Counted from the stretch's first letter, positions 1 through 8,383 are shown. The stretch: 64,000 nucleotides of DNA from Desulfuribacillus alkaliarsenatis (GCF_001730225.1 NZ_MIJE01000001.1:434001-498000), one strand, 5' to 3'. The notes: generated by a model from the letters alone, not told the origin. Program-made: numbers and translations.

Positions 1-40
1 AGACTAATTTTCAGCTTTTTGTTTTCTGATAGGTTTATGC

Positions 41-1630
41 TTAGTTCTGTAAGTCCACATTGAAGATTTTCTTGATGCCATCAATCTTCTCAAGAGACTC
101 TATAACATCCTCAGAGATGCTCTTGTCAACTCCTAGAACCATAATAGCGTTACCACCAATTTCTTTTCGTCCTACCTGCATTGTAGCAATATTTATCTTG
201 GCTTCTCCTAAGATTGTACCAACATTACCGATAATACCAGGCATATCTGTATGTTGGGCTATAAGCATATGACCAACTGGGTTAGCGTCTACTGTATAGC
301 CATTGATATTAACTATTCTAGTCCCATAGCCATTTAATAATGATCCAGAAACTTTAACTTTGTCATTTGAGGTTGTTACAGTTATAGATACTAAGTTTGC
401 AAAGCCTTTTGCTGTTGATGTTTTGCTTTCAATAATATCAACATGCTTTGATTTTGCCATCTTTAATGCGTTGATATAATTAACGTCATCTGCTAAGTGA
501 TAAGATAGTAAACCTCTAACAATGTATCTTGTTAATGGCTCGCATTTTAAATCAGCAATGTTACCAGCATAAGTAATTTCTAATTTTTCTATAATACCAG
601 AGCAAAGCTGTGCAGCAAGCTGACCTAGCTTTTGTCCTAATTTTAAGTATGGTTTAAGTTCAGCAAAATCTTCTTCAGGTAATATTGGTAAATTAACCGC
701 GTTTTTAAAGCCTTTACCCTTAAGTACGTTTGCTACTTCTTCAGCAACATCAATAGCTACATTCAATTGCGCTTCTTCGGTTGAAGCACCTAGGTGAGGT
801 GTAGTTACTACCTGCGGTAAATCCAGCAGTGGGTTACCTACGGCTGGCTCTTCTTCAAACACATCTAAAGCTGCCCCTGCAACGATGCCCTCTTTAATAG
901 CATCATATAATGCAACCTCATTAACAATTCCACCTCGGGCACAGTTAACAATCCTAACACCTTTTTTCATTGTAGCGAACTGCGGTTTATCTAGCATATA
1001 TTTAGTTTCTTTAGTTAATGGAGTATGGAAAGTGATGAAATCAGCATTAGCAAAAATTTCTTCAACTGTAGCTAGGGTAATGCCTAATTTTTCAGCCCTT
1101 TCTTGTGACATGAATGGATCATATCCAAGTATCTCCATGTTAAAGGATTTTGCTCTCTTTACAACCTCGGCACCAATACGTCCAACACCAACAACACCTA
1201 GTACCTTTTTGTTCAACTCTACACCAGTAAAGGATTTACGATCCCATACTCCGTGCTTAAGTTTACCGTGGGCTTGCGGTATGTTACGTGCCATAGAGAT
1301 TAACATAGCAAAAGCATGCTCAGCAGTTGATATTGTATTACCGTCAGGGGCATTGATTACTAATAAACCATGATCAGTGGCAGCATCTAAATCTATGTTA
1401 TCAACACCGACTCCTGCTCTTCCGATAACCTTCAGGTTAGTGCCTGCATTAATAACTTCAGCAGTTACCTTTGTTTGGCTACGAACCAGCAATGCATCGT
1501 AATTACCAATAATTTTTAAAAGCTCCTCTTTTTCTAAACCAGTCTTAACATCTAATTCAATTTCTGAATCCTCTATTAAGGTTTTCAGTCCAACGTTTGA
1601 TATCGGATCACTTACTAGAACTTTAAACAT
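41..1630 (-). CDS. serA: D-3-phosphoglycerate dehydrogenase
   Basis: This cytosolic enzyme oxidises 3-phosphoglycerate to 3-phosphohydroxypyruvate with NAD, the first committed step of serine synthesis. The 529-residue product has the long SerA architecture. A split substrate/nucleotide-binding catalytic domain contains the Rossmann motif GVVGVGRIG near residue 145, NCARGGIV with the catalytic Arg, and TTPHLGAS with the catalytic His. An intervening domain follows, then a C-terminal ACT domain (HTDMPGIIGNVGTIL) that usually senses serine. The ATG lies after a GGAGGAG ribosome binding site. It is transcribed away from the dockerin gene, and a T-box-like element lies about 85 bases upstream of the start. 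The family assignment is secure; feedback inhibition by serine is inferred from the ACT domain. Confidence 0.97.
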   Translation of the reverse strand: MFKVLVSDPISNVGLKTLIEDSEIELDVKTGLEKEELLKIIGNYDALLVRSQTKVTAEVINAGTNLKVIGRAGVGVDNIDLDAATDHGLLVINAPDGNTISTAEHAFAMLISMARNIPQAHGKLKHGVWDRKSFTGVELNKKVLGVVGVGRIGAEVVKRAKSFNMEILGYDPFMSQERAEKLGITLATVEEIFANADFITFHTPLTKETKYMLDKPQFATMKKGVRIVNCARGGIVNEVALYDAIKEGIVAGAALDVFEEEPAVGNPLLDLPQVVTTPHLGASTEEAQLNVAIDVAEEVANVLKGKGFKNAVNLPILPEEDFAELKPYLKLGQKLGQLAAQLCSGIIEKLEITYAGNIADLKCEPLTRYIVRGLLSYHLADDVNYINALKMAKSKHVDIIESKTSTAKGFANLVSITVTTSNDKVKVSGSLLNGYGTRIVNINGYTVDANPVGHMLIAQHTDMPGIIGNVGTILGEAKINIATMQVGRKEIGGNAIMVLGVDKSISEDVIESLEKIDGIKKIFNVDLQN

Positions 1631-1716
1631 TGATTTTCTCCTCCCTAATTATCTTACTATTATATTTTTACATAAAATAAAAAAGCCATACATCCACATT
1701 TATGTTAAATACATAA

Positions 1717-1752
1717 AGGGACGCAGGACTTAGCCTCCGTGGTGCCACCCTT
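1717..1752 (-). promoter_or_regulatory. T-box-like antiterminator element upstream of serA
   Basis: Read on the minus strand, the element starts with AGGGTGGCACCACGG and ends with CGTCCCT. These are the two conserved arms of a T-box antiterminator, whose bulge pairs with the CCA end of uncharged tRNA. The nearest -10 box (1786-1791) would start the RNA only about 27 bases before it. There is therefore no room for the Stem I specifier hairpin that reads the anticodon. I see no classical terminator with a matching AGGGACG arm downstream. It is either a relic or a minimal T-box. Confidence 0.7.
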
Positions 1753-1785
1753 ATTTATTATTGCTTATTAAATTCTTAATTTTAT

Positions 1786-1791
1786 ATTATA
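1786..1791 (-). promoter_or_regulatory. Probable -10 box of the serA promoter
   Basis: Minus-strand TATAAT lies about 155 bases upstream of the serA start, with TTTTTG directly before it. A TTGACG lies further upstream at 27-base spacing, which is too far for a normal -35. No well-spaced -35 is evident, so the promoter call rests on the -10 alone. Confidence 0.4.
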
Positions 1792-1901
1792 CAAAAATTT
1801 AACACGGGGCGGTTGATTCGTCAAGTCTAAATAGCCGAAACATAATAAATATTTTTTCTGAATATAATGATTACAATATTGCAATTTGGGAGGGTTATAT
1901 C

Positions 1902-2948
1902 ATGAAAAGGATGACTGCTATTGCAATTGCGCTGCTTTTGGTTCTCTTATCCCTTTGGACAGGTCTATATAAAGCTGTAGAAGATCAAGAAGGCTTTTAT
2001 TATATAAATCCGAATTTCGCTATGATGAATAAATCGTTGTTCTTACAGGAAAACGAGTATAGTAGTAAAAGAAATCTTAATCAAACAATAAAACTCTGTC
2101 GTGAAAATGCTATTAGAAAAGTTTACCTAGAATTATCGCCAGCCACAAAACAGCAACGCATTAAACAAGCAGAGGGGTTATTTAAGACATATGGTATTCA
2201 GGTTGGTTACTGGTATAATGTTCAATCTCCTGGCAGCTTAGGACTACTTGATACGTTAGAGCAAATAGAAGAAATTTATAATGAATTTCAGAAGTCTAAC
2301 ATAGATTTATATTTTATAATTCGAACATCAGCAGAAGAATTCCTTAGTTATCAGCAATCTTACTTAAACTTAATAGTAGAAGCTACTAATTATATAGATA
2401 ATAAACGTAAAGACACAAATATAAATATTGATGTTGGTTGGATTATCCCTGCTATCTCTGAGAGTGATAATTATAGAGTTACTTACAATAATTATTCGAA
2501 AAGGGCTACGTACCACATTATGGATTTAGCTGACGTATTGGCGATTATACCAAAAACGCATACAAGCCTTAAATCACAGGTTCTGAATGAAACTATGTAT
2601 GCTAATAGGATTGATAAAAAGGTGAACGTAGCTATAAGTGAACAGTCAGGCGATGGCTATGTTAATAATAAGCAATATTTTGTTCAGCTTGTAAATAAAG
2701 AATATCAAGAATTAATTCAGATTGCTCCTAATATTGAACTGATATTTCTTGACCAGAATATGTTGCTAGATAAGATAAGCTATAGATATGATTTAAATGG
2801 TGATGGCAAGGTTAATTTGCAGGATATAGGCATTTTTATTAGTGACTATATTAGGGGAGATACTACAGAAAAACATGATTTTAACCGCAGTCAAGTCGTA
2901 GATATATACGATTTAATATCAATATTTCTGAATTTGAGAGGCAGATAA
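1902..2948 (+). CDS. Secreted or membrane-anchored protein with C-terminal dockerin-like domain
   Basis: I do not recognise the main body of this 348-residue protein. An N-terminal hydrophobic stretch (residues 4-22, MTAIAIALLLVLLSLWTG) looks like an uncleaved anchor or signal peptide. Residues 30-290 show alternating strand/helix character, compatible with a TIM-barrel glycosidase-like fold, but I see no catalytic motif. The last 52 residues resemble a type I dockerin. A good first calcium loop (DLNGDGKVNLQD) is followed about 30 residues later by a degenerate second copy (DFNRSQVVDIYD). RBS GGGAGGG precedes the ATG. No cohesin or scaffoldin gene is visible, so a cellulosome role should not be assumed; dockerin-like EF-hand pairs also occur in other extracellular proteins. 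Confidence 0.75.
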   Translation: MKRMTAIAIALLLVLLSLWTGLYKAVEDQEGFYYINPNFAMMNKSLFLQENEYSSKRNLNQTIKLCRENAIRKVYLELSPATKQQRIKQAEGLFKTYGIQVGYWYNVQSPGSLGLLDTLEQIEEIYNEFQKSNIDLYFIIRTSAEEFLSYQQSYLNLIVEATNYIDNKRKDTNINIDVGWIIPAISESDNYRVTYNNYSKRATYHIMDLADVLAIIPKTHTSLKSQVLNETMYANRIDKKVNVAISEQSGDGYVNNKQYFVQLVNKEYQELIQIAPNIELIFLDQNMLLDKISYRYDLNGDGKVNLQDIGIFISDYIRGDTTEKHDFNRSQVVDIYDLISIFLNLRGR

Positions 2949-2981
2949 ATAATTAAGGATTGTGCGAATTATTATTTGTAT

Positions 2982-3056
2982 TGGCTGGGAAGGCAGGGAT
3001 CGAACCTACGAATACCAGAGTCAAAGTCTGGTGCCTTACCACTTGGCGACTTCCCA
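2982..3056 (-). tRNA. tRNA-Gln (TTG), solitary copy
   Basis: A 75-base cloverleaf with encoded CCA and anticodon loop CTTTGAC gives anticodon TTG. It is nearly identical to the Gln tRNA in the operon at 7390-7464, differing by one base in the variable loop and one in the T stem. It stands alone on the minus strand in a 297-base intergenic stretch; the rest of that stretch is AT-rich with no other recognisable feature. Confidence 0.95.
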
Positions 3057-3245
3057 GCATAGATTGTTTATTACAACATTTATTATGCTGAATCTGAATT
3101 ATCATATACATCCAATTATTTCATCATTAAATTGTTATAAAACAACCTTGATATTATCGCAAAACTGTTATATTATATAAATAACAGGTAAAGCTACATA
3201 TATAATTACTTTTTTATATATTAAGCTGAATGGAGGGGGAACAAC

Positions 3246-3575
3246 ATGAAAATGCCAGCTTATGACCAAAATTATGCTCGTAAAATGCTTAAAAATATTG
3301 ATGAAATAACACAATTCAACGAACTGTTATTCACACATGATGAAGTTGTTACTGAGTTTGTTAAGGTTGAATGTACTGGTTGTGGTGAAACTCACCTCTC
3401 GCCTCAAGTGATTCTAAACCCATATGGGTATGGAACAGAAGGTGCTGTTTTACTAGGTCAACATCATACCTGTAGTAAGTGTGGATTAGACTCGAAGATT
3501 ATAGAGCCAATTTATCAACTACTATCAAAGGTTAAAAAATACGATTTGTATGACAATTTAGAAACTGTAGTTTAA
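3246..3575 (+). CDS. Small CxxC/CxxC zinc-ribbon-like protein, unknown function
   Basis: I do not recognise this 109-residue protein. It has two cysteine pairs, CTGC (around residue 42) and CSKC (around residue 78), spaced as in a zinc ribbon. Between them lies a segment rich in Gly and Tyr (NPYGYGTEGAVLLGQHH). The N- and C-terminal parts are predicted helical and there is no signal peptide or membrane segment, so a soluble cytosolic protein is likely. A GGAGGGGG ribosome binding site precedes the ATG, and an intrinsic terminator follows immediately, so it is probably monocistronic. Confidence 0.75.
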   Translation: MKMPAYDQNYARKMLKNIDEITQFNELLFTHDEVVTEFVKVECTGCGETHLSPQVILNPYGYGTEGAVLLGQHHTCSKCGLDSKIIEPIYQLLSKVKKYDLYDNLETVV

Positions 3576-3600
3576 GAGCTAATTATTAGCTCTTTTTTTT
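3575..3600 (+). terminator. Intrinsic terminator after the zinc-ribbon gene
   Basis: An AGAGCTAAT/ATTAGCTCT stem is followed by an unbroken run of eight T. It overlaps the stop codon region of the upstream gene. Confidence 0.88.
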
Positions 3601-3700
3601 ACACAGAGCCTGGAGCTACTGGTCATGCACAAAACAGGCCTCGCTGGACTATAGTACATATTAAGTGGGTTTATAATATGTATTGTATGAGGTGATATAA

Positions 3701-4783
3701 ATGGTAGCAAATATAAAAAGATACTTTGCAGGCGGGAATACCTTCAAAGGATTTTATTCATTATATGAATCGGCACTAGCTAATTTAGGGCGCATTTTTA
3801 TTATTAAAGGCGGTCCTGGAACAGGCAAGTCAACAATTATGCGAAATATTAGCTTAGAGTTAACGGACAGGGGTTATGATGTAGAGCATTTACATTGCTC
3901 ATCTGATCCCAATTCGTTAGATGGTGTAATTGTTAGGGAGCTTAGTATTGGCATTGTAGATGGTACAGCTCCGCATGTAATTGAACCTGTAAACCCAGGA
4001 ATTGTAGAAGAAATTATTAACCTAGGTGATTGCTGGGATAGGAATAAACTTCTGCCATACAAAGGGGAGATTGAAAAAATTACATCGTTAATTAAAGAAC
4101 AGTTTGCTAAAGCGTATGATATTTTCGCTGAAGCTAAAGTAGTTAAGGATGAAATAAAGAAGCAATTTATAGATGATATGGATTATAAAGATGTTGACCG
4201 AGTGACACAACAACTCATCGCTGATTTGTTTAAAAACTATCAACCTCCATATGTGCGTCAATTGTTTTTTGGTGCTAATTCGCCAGAAGGATTTGTTGAA
4301 TATATAGATAATATAACTAAAAACATTGAGAAACGCTATATTCTTAAAGGTGTTCCGGGCGCTGGGAAATCTACAATGCTGGCAAAAATCGCACAAAAAG
4401 CAGAAGAAATTAGATTTGACGTAGAGGTATATCGCTGTGCCCTTAATCCAGATGATATAGATATTGTTATCATACCGCCCTTGGGTATAGCGGTAATTGA
4501 CGCAGGTAATAACTCATATGATATTGATATTCGCAAAAGTGATACTATTATAGATTTGACTAAAGGGTTAAATGGTGAATTTATTAATAAAGTTAGCGCA
4601 AAAACAAAGCAGCTACAATTAAAATATGATGAATTAATGACAGCAGGAACGAATCGAATAGCGCAAGCTAAACAGTTACATCAAGAAAAGGAAAGATTCT
4701 ACATTGAAGCAATGGATTTTGAGAAAGTAAACGACAAAAAATTAGCTATTTTAAAAGAAATTTTACTTGAAGAAAAACGTTAA
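3701..4783 (+). CDS. Double P-loop ATPase, PRK06851-like
   Basis: This 360-residue protein contains two ATP-binding modules in tandem. Each has a Walker A motif: GGPGTGKST near residue 45 and GVPGAGKST near residue 220. Each module is followed by a similar block (HCSSDPNSLDGVIV versus RCALNPDDIDIVII), which suggests an internal duplication. The family is known mainly from spore-forming Firmicutes and has no established function that I know of. There is no membrane segment. RBS GAGGTGATATAA precedes the ATG. The C-terminal half is partly coiled coil (around residues 300-345). It stands alone between a terminator and alaR. Confidence 0.8.
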   Translation: MVANIKRYFAGGNTFKGFYSLYESALANLGRIFIIKGGPGTGKSTIMRNISLELTDRGYDVEHLHCSSDPNSLDGVIVRELSIGIVDGTAPHVIEPVNPGIVEEIINLGDCWDRNKLLPYKGEIEKITSLIKEQFAKAYDIFAEAKVVKDEIKKQFIDDMDYKDVDRVTQQLIADLFKNYQPPYVRQLFFGANSPEGFVEYIDNITKNIEKRYILKGVPGAGKSTMLAKIAQKAEEIRFDVEVYRCALNPDDIDIVIIPPLGIAVIDAGNNSYDIDIRKSDTIIDLTKGLNGEFINKVSAKTKQLQLKYDELMTAGTNRIAQAKQLHQEKERFYIEAMDFEKVNDKKLAILKEILLEEKR

Positions 4784-4870
4784 TAAAAAGGCCTTGACAT
4801 TAGATGGGAACTATAATACGCTACCCCATAAAATAGCTGATTTTATTAACGAATTTAGGGGAGTGAGATT

Positions 4871-5362
4871 ATGACAGAACTACAATTGAAAGTACTACAA
4901 TTACTTAAGGAAAACAGCAAAATTACAGCCAAAGAAATAGCAAGTATGTTAGATCAGGAAGTTGAAGCCATTGAGCAGCTAATTCAAGATATGGAAGCTG
5001 ATGGTACGATAGTAAAATATACTGCTATTGTCAACTGGGAAAAAGTAGCTTCTGAGCAGGTTATTGCAATGATTGATGTTAAAGTAGCTCCGAAACGAGG
5101 GCAGGGATTTGATGCCTTAGCAGAAAGAATTTATAGATTCCCAGAGGTGCAATCTGTTTACTTAATGTCAGGTAGTTATGATCTATCTGTTGTAGTTGAA
5201 GGTAATAACTTAAAACAACTTGCTGAATTTGTGAGTGCACGACTCTCACCATTAGAAGACGTGGTATCTACGACTACTCATTTTATTCTAAAGAAATATA
5301 AAGAAAATGGCGTTATTCTTAATGACAAAGAAAAAGATCAGCGTTTGGTGGTTTCTCCATGA
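4871..5362 (+). CDS. alaR: Lrp/AsnC family transcriptional regulator (AlaR-like)
   Basis: The 163-residue protein begins with a winged helix-turn-helix (ITAKEIASMLDQEVEAIEQ, roughly residues 16-36). A C-terminal RAM ligand-binding domain includes VYLMSGSYDLSVVVEG, the usual amino-acid-sensing and oligomerisation region. Its stop overlaps the ATG of the aminotransferase gene (ATGA), so the two are translationally coupled. The same arrangement is known in B. subtilis as alaR-alaT (yugG-yugH), where the regulator controls alanine synthesis. The family call is firm; the alanine-specific name rests on this gene pairing. Confidence 0.88.
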   Translation: MTELQLKVLQLLKENSKITAKEIASMLDQEVEAIEQLIQDMEADGTIVKYTAIVNWEKVASEQVIAMIDVKVAPKRGQGFDALAERIYRFPEVQSVYLMSGSYDLSVVVEGNNLKQLAEFVSARLSPLEDVVSTTTHFILKKYKENGVILNDKEKDQRLVVSP

Positions 5363-6552
5363 ACATTCAAGAAAAGCTATCGCCCCAAGTCAAACAAATT
5401 CCACCATCTGGAATCCGTAAGTTTTTTGATTTAGTCGTAGCAACAAAGGGAGTTATATCTTTAGGGGTTGGAGAACCAGATTTTGTTACCCCGTGGCACG
5501 TGAGGGAGAGTTCTATCCATTCTTTAGAGCAGGGTATGACATCCTACACATCAAATTCAGGCTTATTAGAACTGCGTGAAGAGATTTGTCGTTATATGGA
5601 TGAAACGTTTGCATTGAAGTATTCTCCAAACAACGAAATAATGGTAACTGTTGGTGCTAGTGAAGCCATTGACATAGCTTTAAGAACTATTGCGTCACAG
5701 GGTGATGAGGTGCTTATTGTTGAGCCTTGTTATGTTTCATATGGTCCGTGTGCTACTTTAGCTGGTGCTACACCGGTATCTGTACCTACCTATCAAAAAG
5801 ATGATTTCAAACTTATGCCTGAGGTGTTGGAGTCTAAAATCACACCTAAATCTAAGGCGATTATTATGTGTTTCCCGAATAATCCTACTGGTGGGGTTAT
5901 GGAAGAAGAAGATTTGAAAAAAATTGCCGACATTATAAAAAAACATGATTTGCTTGTTATTTCAGATGAGGTGTATGCTGAATTAACCTATGGTAAAAAA
6001 CATGCTAGTATTGCGAATATTGAGGGTATGAAAGATCGCACAATATTGATTAGTGGACTATCAAAATCTTTTGCCATGACTGGCTGGAGGATAGGGTTTG
6101 CAATGGCCCATCCAGAGATTATTGCAGCTATGCTTAAGATTCATCAATATACAATCCTTTGTGCTCCGATTATGGGTCAAATCGCAGCGTTAGAAGCACT
6201 GCGAAATGGCAAATGCGAAATGGATAAAATGATTGAACAATATGACCAAAGAAGGAAGTTGATTGTTAAAGGTTTCCAGGAGATTGGTCTATCATGCCAT
6301 ATCCCTAAGGGTGCATTTTATGCTTTTCCTAACATAGAAGCTACAGGATATGAAGATCACCAATTTGCAGAGGAGCTATTGAAAGAGACGAAGGTAGCAG
6401 TAGTGCCTGGGTCTGTATTTGGTCAAGGAGGAAAAGGTTTTATCCGTTGCTCCTATGCAACCTCATACTCTCAAATAACAGAAGCATTAGAGAGAATTGG
6501 AGAATTTGTATTGCCGCTTATCGACAAAAACAAAAATGAGCAGGCTATATAA
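5359..6552 (+). CDS. alaT: Class I/II aminotransferase (probable alanine transaminase)
   Basis: The 397-residue PLP enzyme belongs to aminotransferase fold type I, which moves amino groups between amino acids and 2-oxo acids. The PLP-binding lysine sits in SGLSKSFAMTGWRIGF (around residue 235). Other signatures are FPNNPTGG (around residue 173) and SDEVYAEL (around residue 200), and the C-terminal RCSYATS Arg binds the substrate carboxylate. It overlaps the upstream Lrp-type regulator by four bases. Context suggests AlaT, but related enzymes act on aspartate, methionine or aromatic substrates, so specificity is inferred. Confidence 0.88.
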   Translation: MNIQEKLSPQVKQIPPSGIRKFFDLVVATKGVISLGVGEPDFVTPWHVRESSIHSLEQGMTSYTSNSGLLELREEICRYMDETFALKYSPNNEIMVTVGASEAIDIALRTIASQGDEVLIVEPCYVSYGPCATLAGATPVSVPTYQKDDFKLMPEVLESKITPKSKAIIMCFPNNPTGGVMEEEDLKKIADIIKKHDLLVISDEVYAELTYGKKHASIANIEGMKDRTILISGLSKSFAMTGWRIGFAMAHPEIIAAMLKIHQYTILCAPIMGQIAALEALRNGKCEMDKMIEQYDQRRKLIVKGFQEIGLSCHIPKGAFYAFPNIEATGYEDHQFAEELLKETKVAVVPGSVFGQGGKGFIRCSYATSYSQITEALERIGEFVLPLIDKNKNEQAI

Positions 6553-6622
6553 AATAATCTTTATAGAAAATATAAGTTAACAAAAAATAAAGAAATAAAG
6601 AGATTGAATGAAAAATAAGATG

Positions 6623-6654
6623 ATGCAGCAATAATAATCAAGATTATTGCTGCA
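6623..6654 (+). terminator. Hairpin downstream of alaT
   Basis: A long stem (ATGCAGCAATAAT/ATTATTGCTGCAT) with a 6-base loop sits about 70 bases after the alaT stop. The following T-tract is short and interrupted, so it may be a weak terminator. Confidence 0.6.
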
Positions 6655-6720
6655 TTATTCTGTTGTACAAATGAACTGCATGTGTTATTATAACAAATGT
6701 CGCTGTTAAAACATAAAGTC

Positions 6721-6750
6721 TTGACAAGATGTAGATAATTATAATATAAT
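6721..6750 (+). promoter_or_regulatory. Promoter of the tRNA operon
   Basis: TTGACA (6721-6726) and TATAAT (6745-6750) are separated by 18 bases, 23 bases before the first tRNA. Both hexamers are perfect sigma-A consensus, as expected for a stable-RNA promoter. Confidence 0.85.
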
Positions 6751-6773
6751 ATGCATTACAGTGTTAAAAATAT

Positions 6774-6848
<75 letters not shown>

Positions 6849-6851
6849 TGT

Positions 6852-6928
6852 GGCGGTGTAGCTCAGCTGGCTAGAGCGTACGGTTCATACCCGTGAGGTC
6901 GTGGGTTCGACTCCCTCCGCCGCTACCA
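6852..6928 (+). tRNA. tRNA-Met (CAT), elongator type
   Basis: The anticodon loop is TTCATAC. The acceptor stem is fully paired at its first position and the anticodon stem lacks the three G-C pairs of an initiator, so this is the elongator species. CCA is encoded. Confidence 0.92.
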
Positions 6929-6933
6929 CATTA

Positions 6934-7008
6934 GGCCCGTTGGTCAAGCGGTTAAGACACCGCCCTTTCACGGCGGTAACAGGGGTTCGATTCCCCTACG
7001 GGTCACCA
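6934..7008 (+). tRNA. tRNA-Glu (TTC)
   Basis: The anticodon stem-loop CCGCCCTTTCACGGCGG gives TTC. The acceptor GGCCCGT pairs with ACGGGTC and CCA is encoded. Confidence 0.95.
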
Positions 7009-7012
7009 AAAT

Positions 7013-7088
7013 GGACGATTAGCTCAGCTGGGAGAGCACCTGCCTTACAAGCAGGGGGTCGGCGGTTCGATCCCGTCATCGTCCACCA
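7013..7088 (+). tRNA. tRNA-Val (TAC)
   Basis: The anticodon stem-loop CTGCCTTACAAGCAG gives TAC. The acceptor GGACGAT pairs with ATCGTCC and CCA is encoded. Confidence 0.95.
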
Positions 7089-7097
7089 TAGTATCAT

Positions 7098-7173
<76 letters not shown>

Positions 7174-7176
7174 ATT

Positions 7177-7262
<86 letters not shown>

Positions 7263-7273
7263 TTTTTGTTTTT

Positions 7274-7349
7274 AGGGGAGTAGCTCAATTGGTAGAGTAG
7301 CGGTCTCCAAAACCGTTGGTTGCGGGTTCAAGTCCTGTCTCCCCTGCCA
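7274..7349 (+). tRNA. tRNA-Trp (CCA)
   Basis: The anticodon stem-loop CGGTCTCCAAAACCG gives CCA. The acceptor AGGGGAG pairs with CTCCCCT and the 3' CCA is encoded. Confidence 0.95.
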
Positions 7350-7363
7350 TTTAATCATATTCT

Positions 7364-7382
7364 GGTGGGTGTGGCACTCACC
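7364..7382 (+). other. Short hairpin between tRNA-Trp and tRNA-Gln
   Basis: The spacer contains GGTGGGTG TGG CACTCACC, a near-perfect 8-bp stem with a 3-base loop and no T-run. It may assist processing of the tRNA precursor; no other spacer in the operon has such a structure. Confidence 0.5.
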
Positions 7383-7389
7383 CCATTGT

Positions 7390-7464
7390 TGGGAAGTCGC
7401 CAAGTGGTAAGGCACCAGACTTTGACTCTGGTATGCGTAGGTTCGATCCCTACCTTCCCAGCCA
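7390..7464 (+). tRNA. tRNA-Gln (TTG)
   Basis: The anticodon loop CTTTGAC gives TTG and CCA is encoded. It matches the solitary minus-strand copy at 2982-3056 at 73 of 75 positions. Confidence 0.95.
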
Positions 7465-7467
7465 TAT

Positions 7468-7543
7468 GAGCCATTAGCTCAGTTGGTAGAGCACCTGACT
7501 TTTAATCAGGGTGTCACTGGTTCGAATCCAGTATGGCTCACCA
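7468..7543 (+). tRNA. tRNA-Lys (TTT)
   Basis: The anticodon stem-loop CCTGACTTTTAATCAGG gives TTT. The acceptor GAGCCAT pairs with ATGGCTC and CCA is encoded. Confidence 0.95.
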
Positions 7544-7594
7544 CTTTTATCATAACTGTAAAGTTAATTAAAAGTAGTAAGAGTAATTTCATAT

Positions 7595-7679
7595 GCGGGT
7601 GTGGCGGAATTGGCAGACGCACTAGACTTAGGATCTAGCGTTTTACGACGTGGGGGTTCAAGTCCCTCCACCCGCACCA
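7595..7679 (+). tRNA. tRNA-Leu (TAG)
   Basis: This 85-base class II tRNA has a long variable arm. The anticodon stem-loop CTAGACTTAGGATCTAG gives TAG, the acceptor GCGGGTG is closed and CCA is encoded. Confidence 0.95.
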
Positions 7680-7682
7680 CAT

Positions 7683-7758
7683 GGGGCCATAGCTCAGCTG
7701 GGAGAGCGCCTGCCTTGCACGCAGGAGGTCAGCGGTTCGATCCCGCTTGGCTCCACCA
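7683..7758 (+). tRNA. tRNA-Ala (TGC)
   Basis: This is the last gene of the operon. The anticodon stem-loop CTGCCTTGCACGCAG gives TGC and CCA is encoded; a terminator begins directly after it. Confidence 0.95.
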
Positions 7759-7788
7759 AAACTGTACTTATGTACAGTTTTTTATTTT
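7759..7788 (+). terminator. Terminator of the tRNA operon
   Basis: AAACTGTAC/GTACAGTTT forms a tight stem with a 4-base loop, followed by TTTTATTTT. Confidence 0.9.
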
Positions 7789-7887
7789 GCATAAAAGTAA
7801 TATCCAGTGACAAAATATAAGTAACCATATCAAAGGTTGTTGCTACATAAAAGGCAAACAAAAATCATGAAGGTGGGGTTACTTAGA

Positions 7888-8280
7888 ATGATGAGAATGA
7901 GTGGTATGCGCACTGGTTTTATGATAGGAAGCATTATTGGTATGTTTGCAGGGATGTTTATATCATCAAAGTCAGGCCATAAAATGAGAGAAGAGTTTGA
8001 AAGAACATATGAGGATACTAAGAAAAATATAAAGAACTTTGCTGAACAAACAAGTGATAATGCAACAGAAACATGGGATAATATTCAAGAACGTATGTAT
8101 AGTACCGTGAATAATACAATAGAAGATGCTTCACAGGCTGTTAGAGATATGGAAATAGGTGAAATACAATCTAAGCCGCAGACATCTCACAAATTTCAGA
8201 CTAAGTCAGATAAGGCTAAAACAGATGCACTTGTACAAGCGTTTTTAGCATCAGATGGATTCAAGCAGAAGAAAAAGTAA
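7888..8280 (+). CDS. YtxH domain membrane protein
   Basis: The start was placed at 7888 because AAGGTGGGG lies nine bases upstream; an upstream in-frame ATG lacks a ribosome binding site. The 130-residue product has one glycine-rich N-terminal membrane segment (GFMIGSIIGMFAGMFI, about residues 7-25). A charged helical cytosolic tail carries repeated TWDNIQ-type segments, the layout of YtxH/Gas-vesicle-like small proteins found in Firmicutes. The molecular role is unknown; several members are general-stress proteins. It is followed by a long hairpin. Confidence 0.8.
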   Translation: MMRMSGMRTGFMIGSIIGMFAGMFISSKSGHKMREEFERTYEDTKKNIKNFAEQTSDNATETWDNIQERMYSTVNNTIEDASQAVRDMEIGEIQSKPQTSHKFQTKSDKAKTDALVQAFLASDGFKQKKK

Positions 8281-8330
8281 AGAAATAATAACGAGCAAAA
8301 CAAACTATAAGCGTATATTTATGAATGTTT

Positions 8331-8380
8331 AAAGGGCTATTGCTAAACGAATGTTTAAATACGTTTAGCGATAGCCCTTA
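8331..8380 (+). terminator. Bidirectional-type hairpin between convergent YtxH and DUF1540 genes
   Basis: AAGGGCTATTGCTAAACG and its near-exact complement CGTTTAGCGATAGCCCTT form an 18-bp stem with a 12-base loop. It lies between two convergent genes. T-tracts are short on both sides, but the stem is long enough to act in both directions. Confidence 0.7.
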
Positions 8381-8383
8381 TTG

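Noticed and set aside
885-1373. A 162-residue open frame antisense to serA
   Set aside because: It is a shadow of serA in another frame. It has no ribosome binding site and no recognisable domain.
1902-2948. A cellulosome component
   Set aside because: A dockerin-like tail alone is not enough; no cohesin, scaffoldin or cellulase lies in the window.
2962-3180. An open frame over the lone tRNA-Gln
   Set aside because: It overlaps the tRNA on the other strand and shows no ribosome binding site; the tRNA call is certain.
4793-4816. TTGACA followed by TATAAT upstream of alaR
   Set aside because: The hexamers are only 12 bases apart, too close for a sigma-A promoter.
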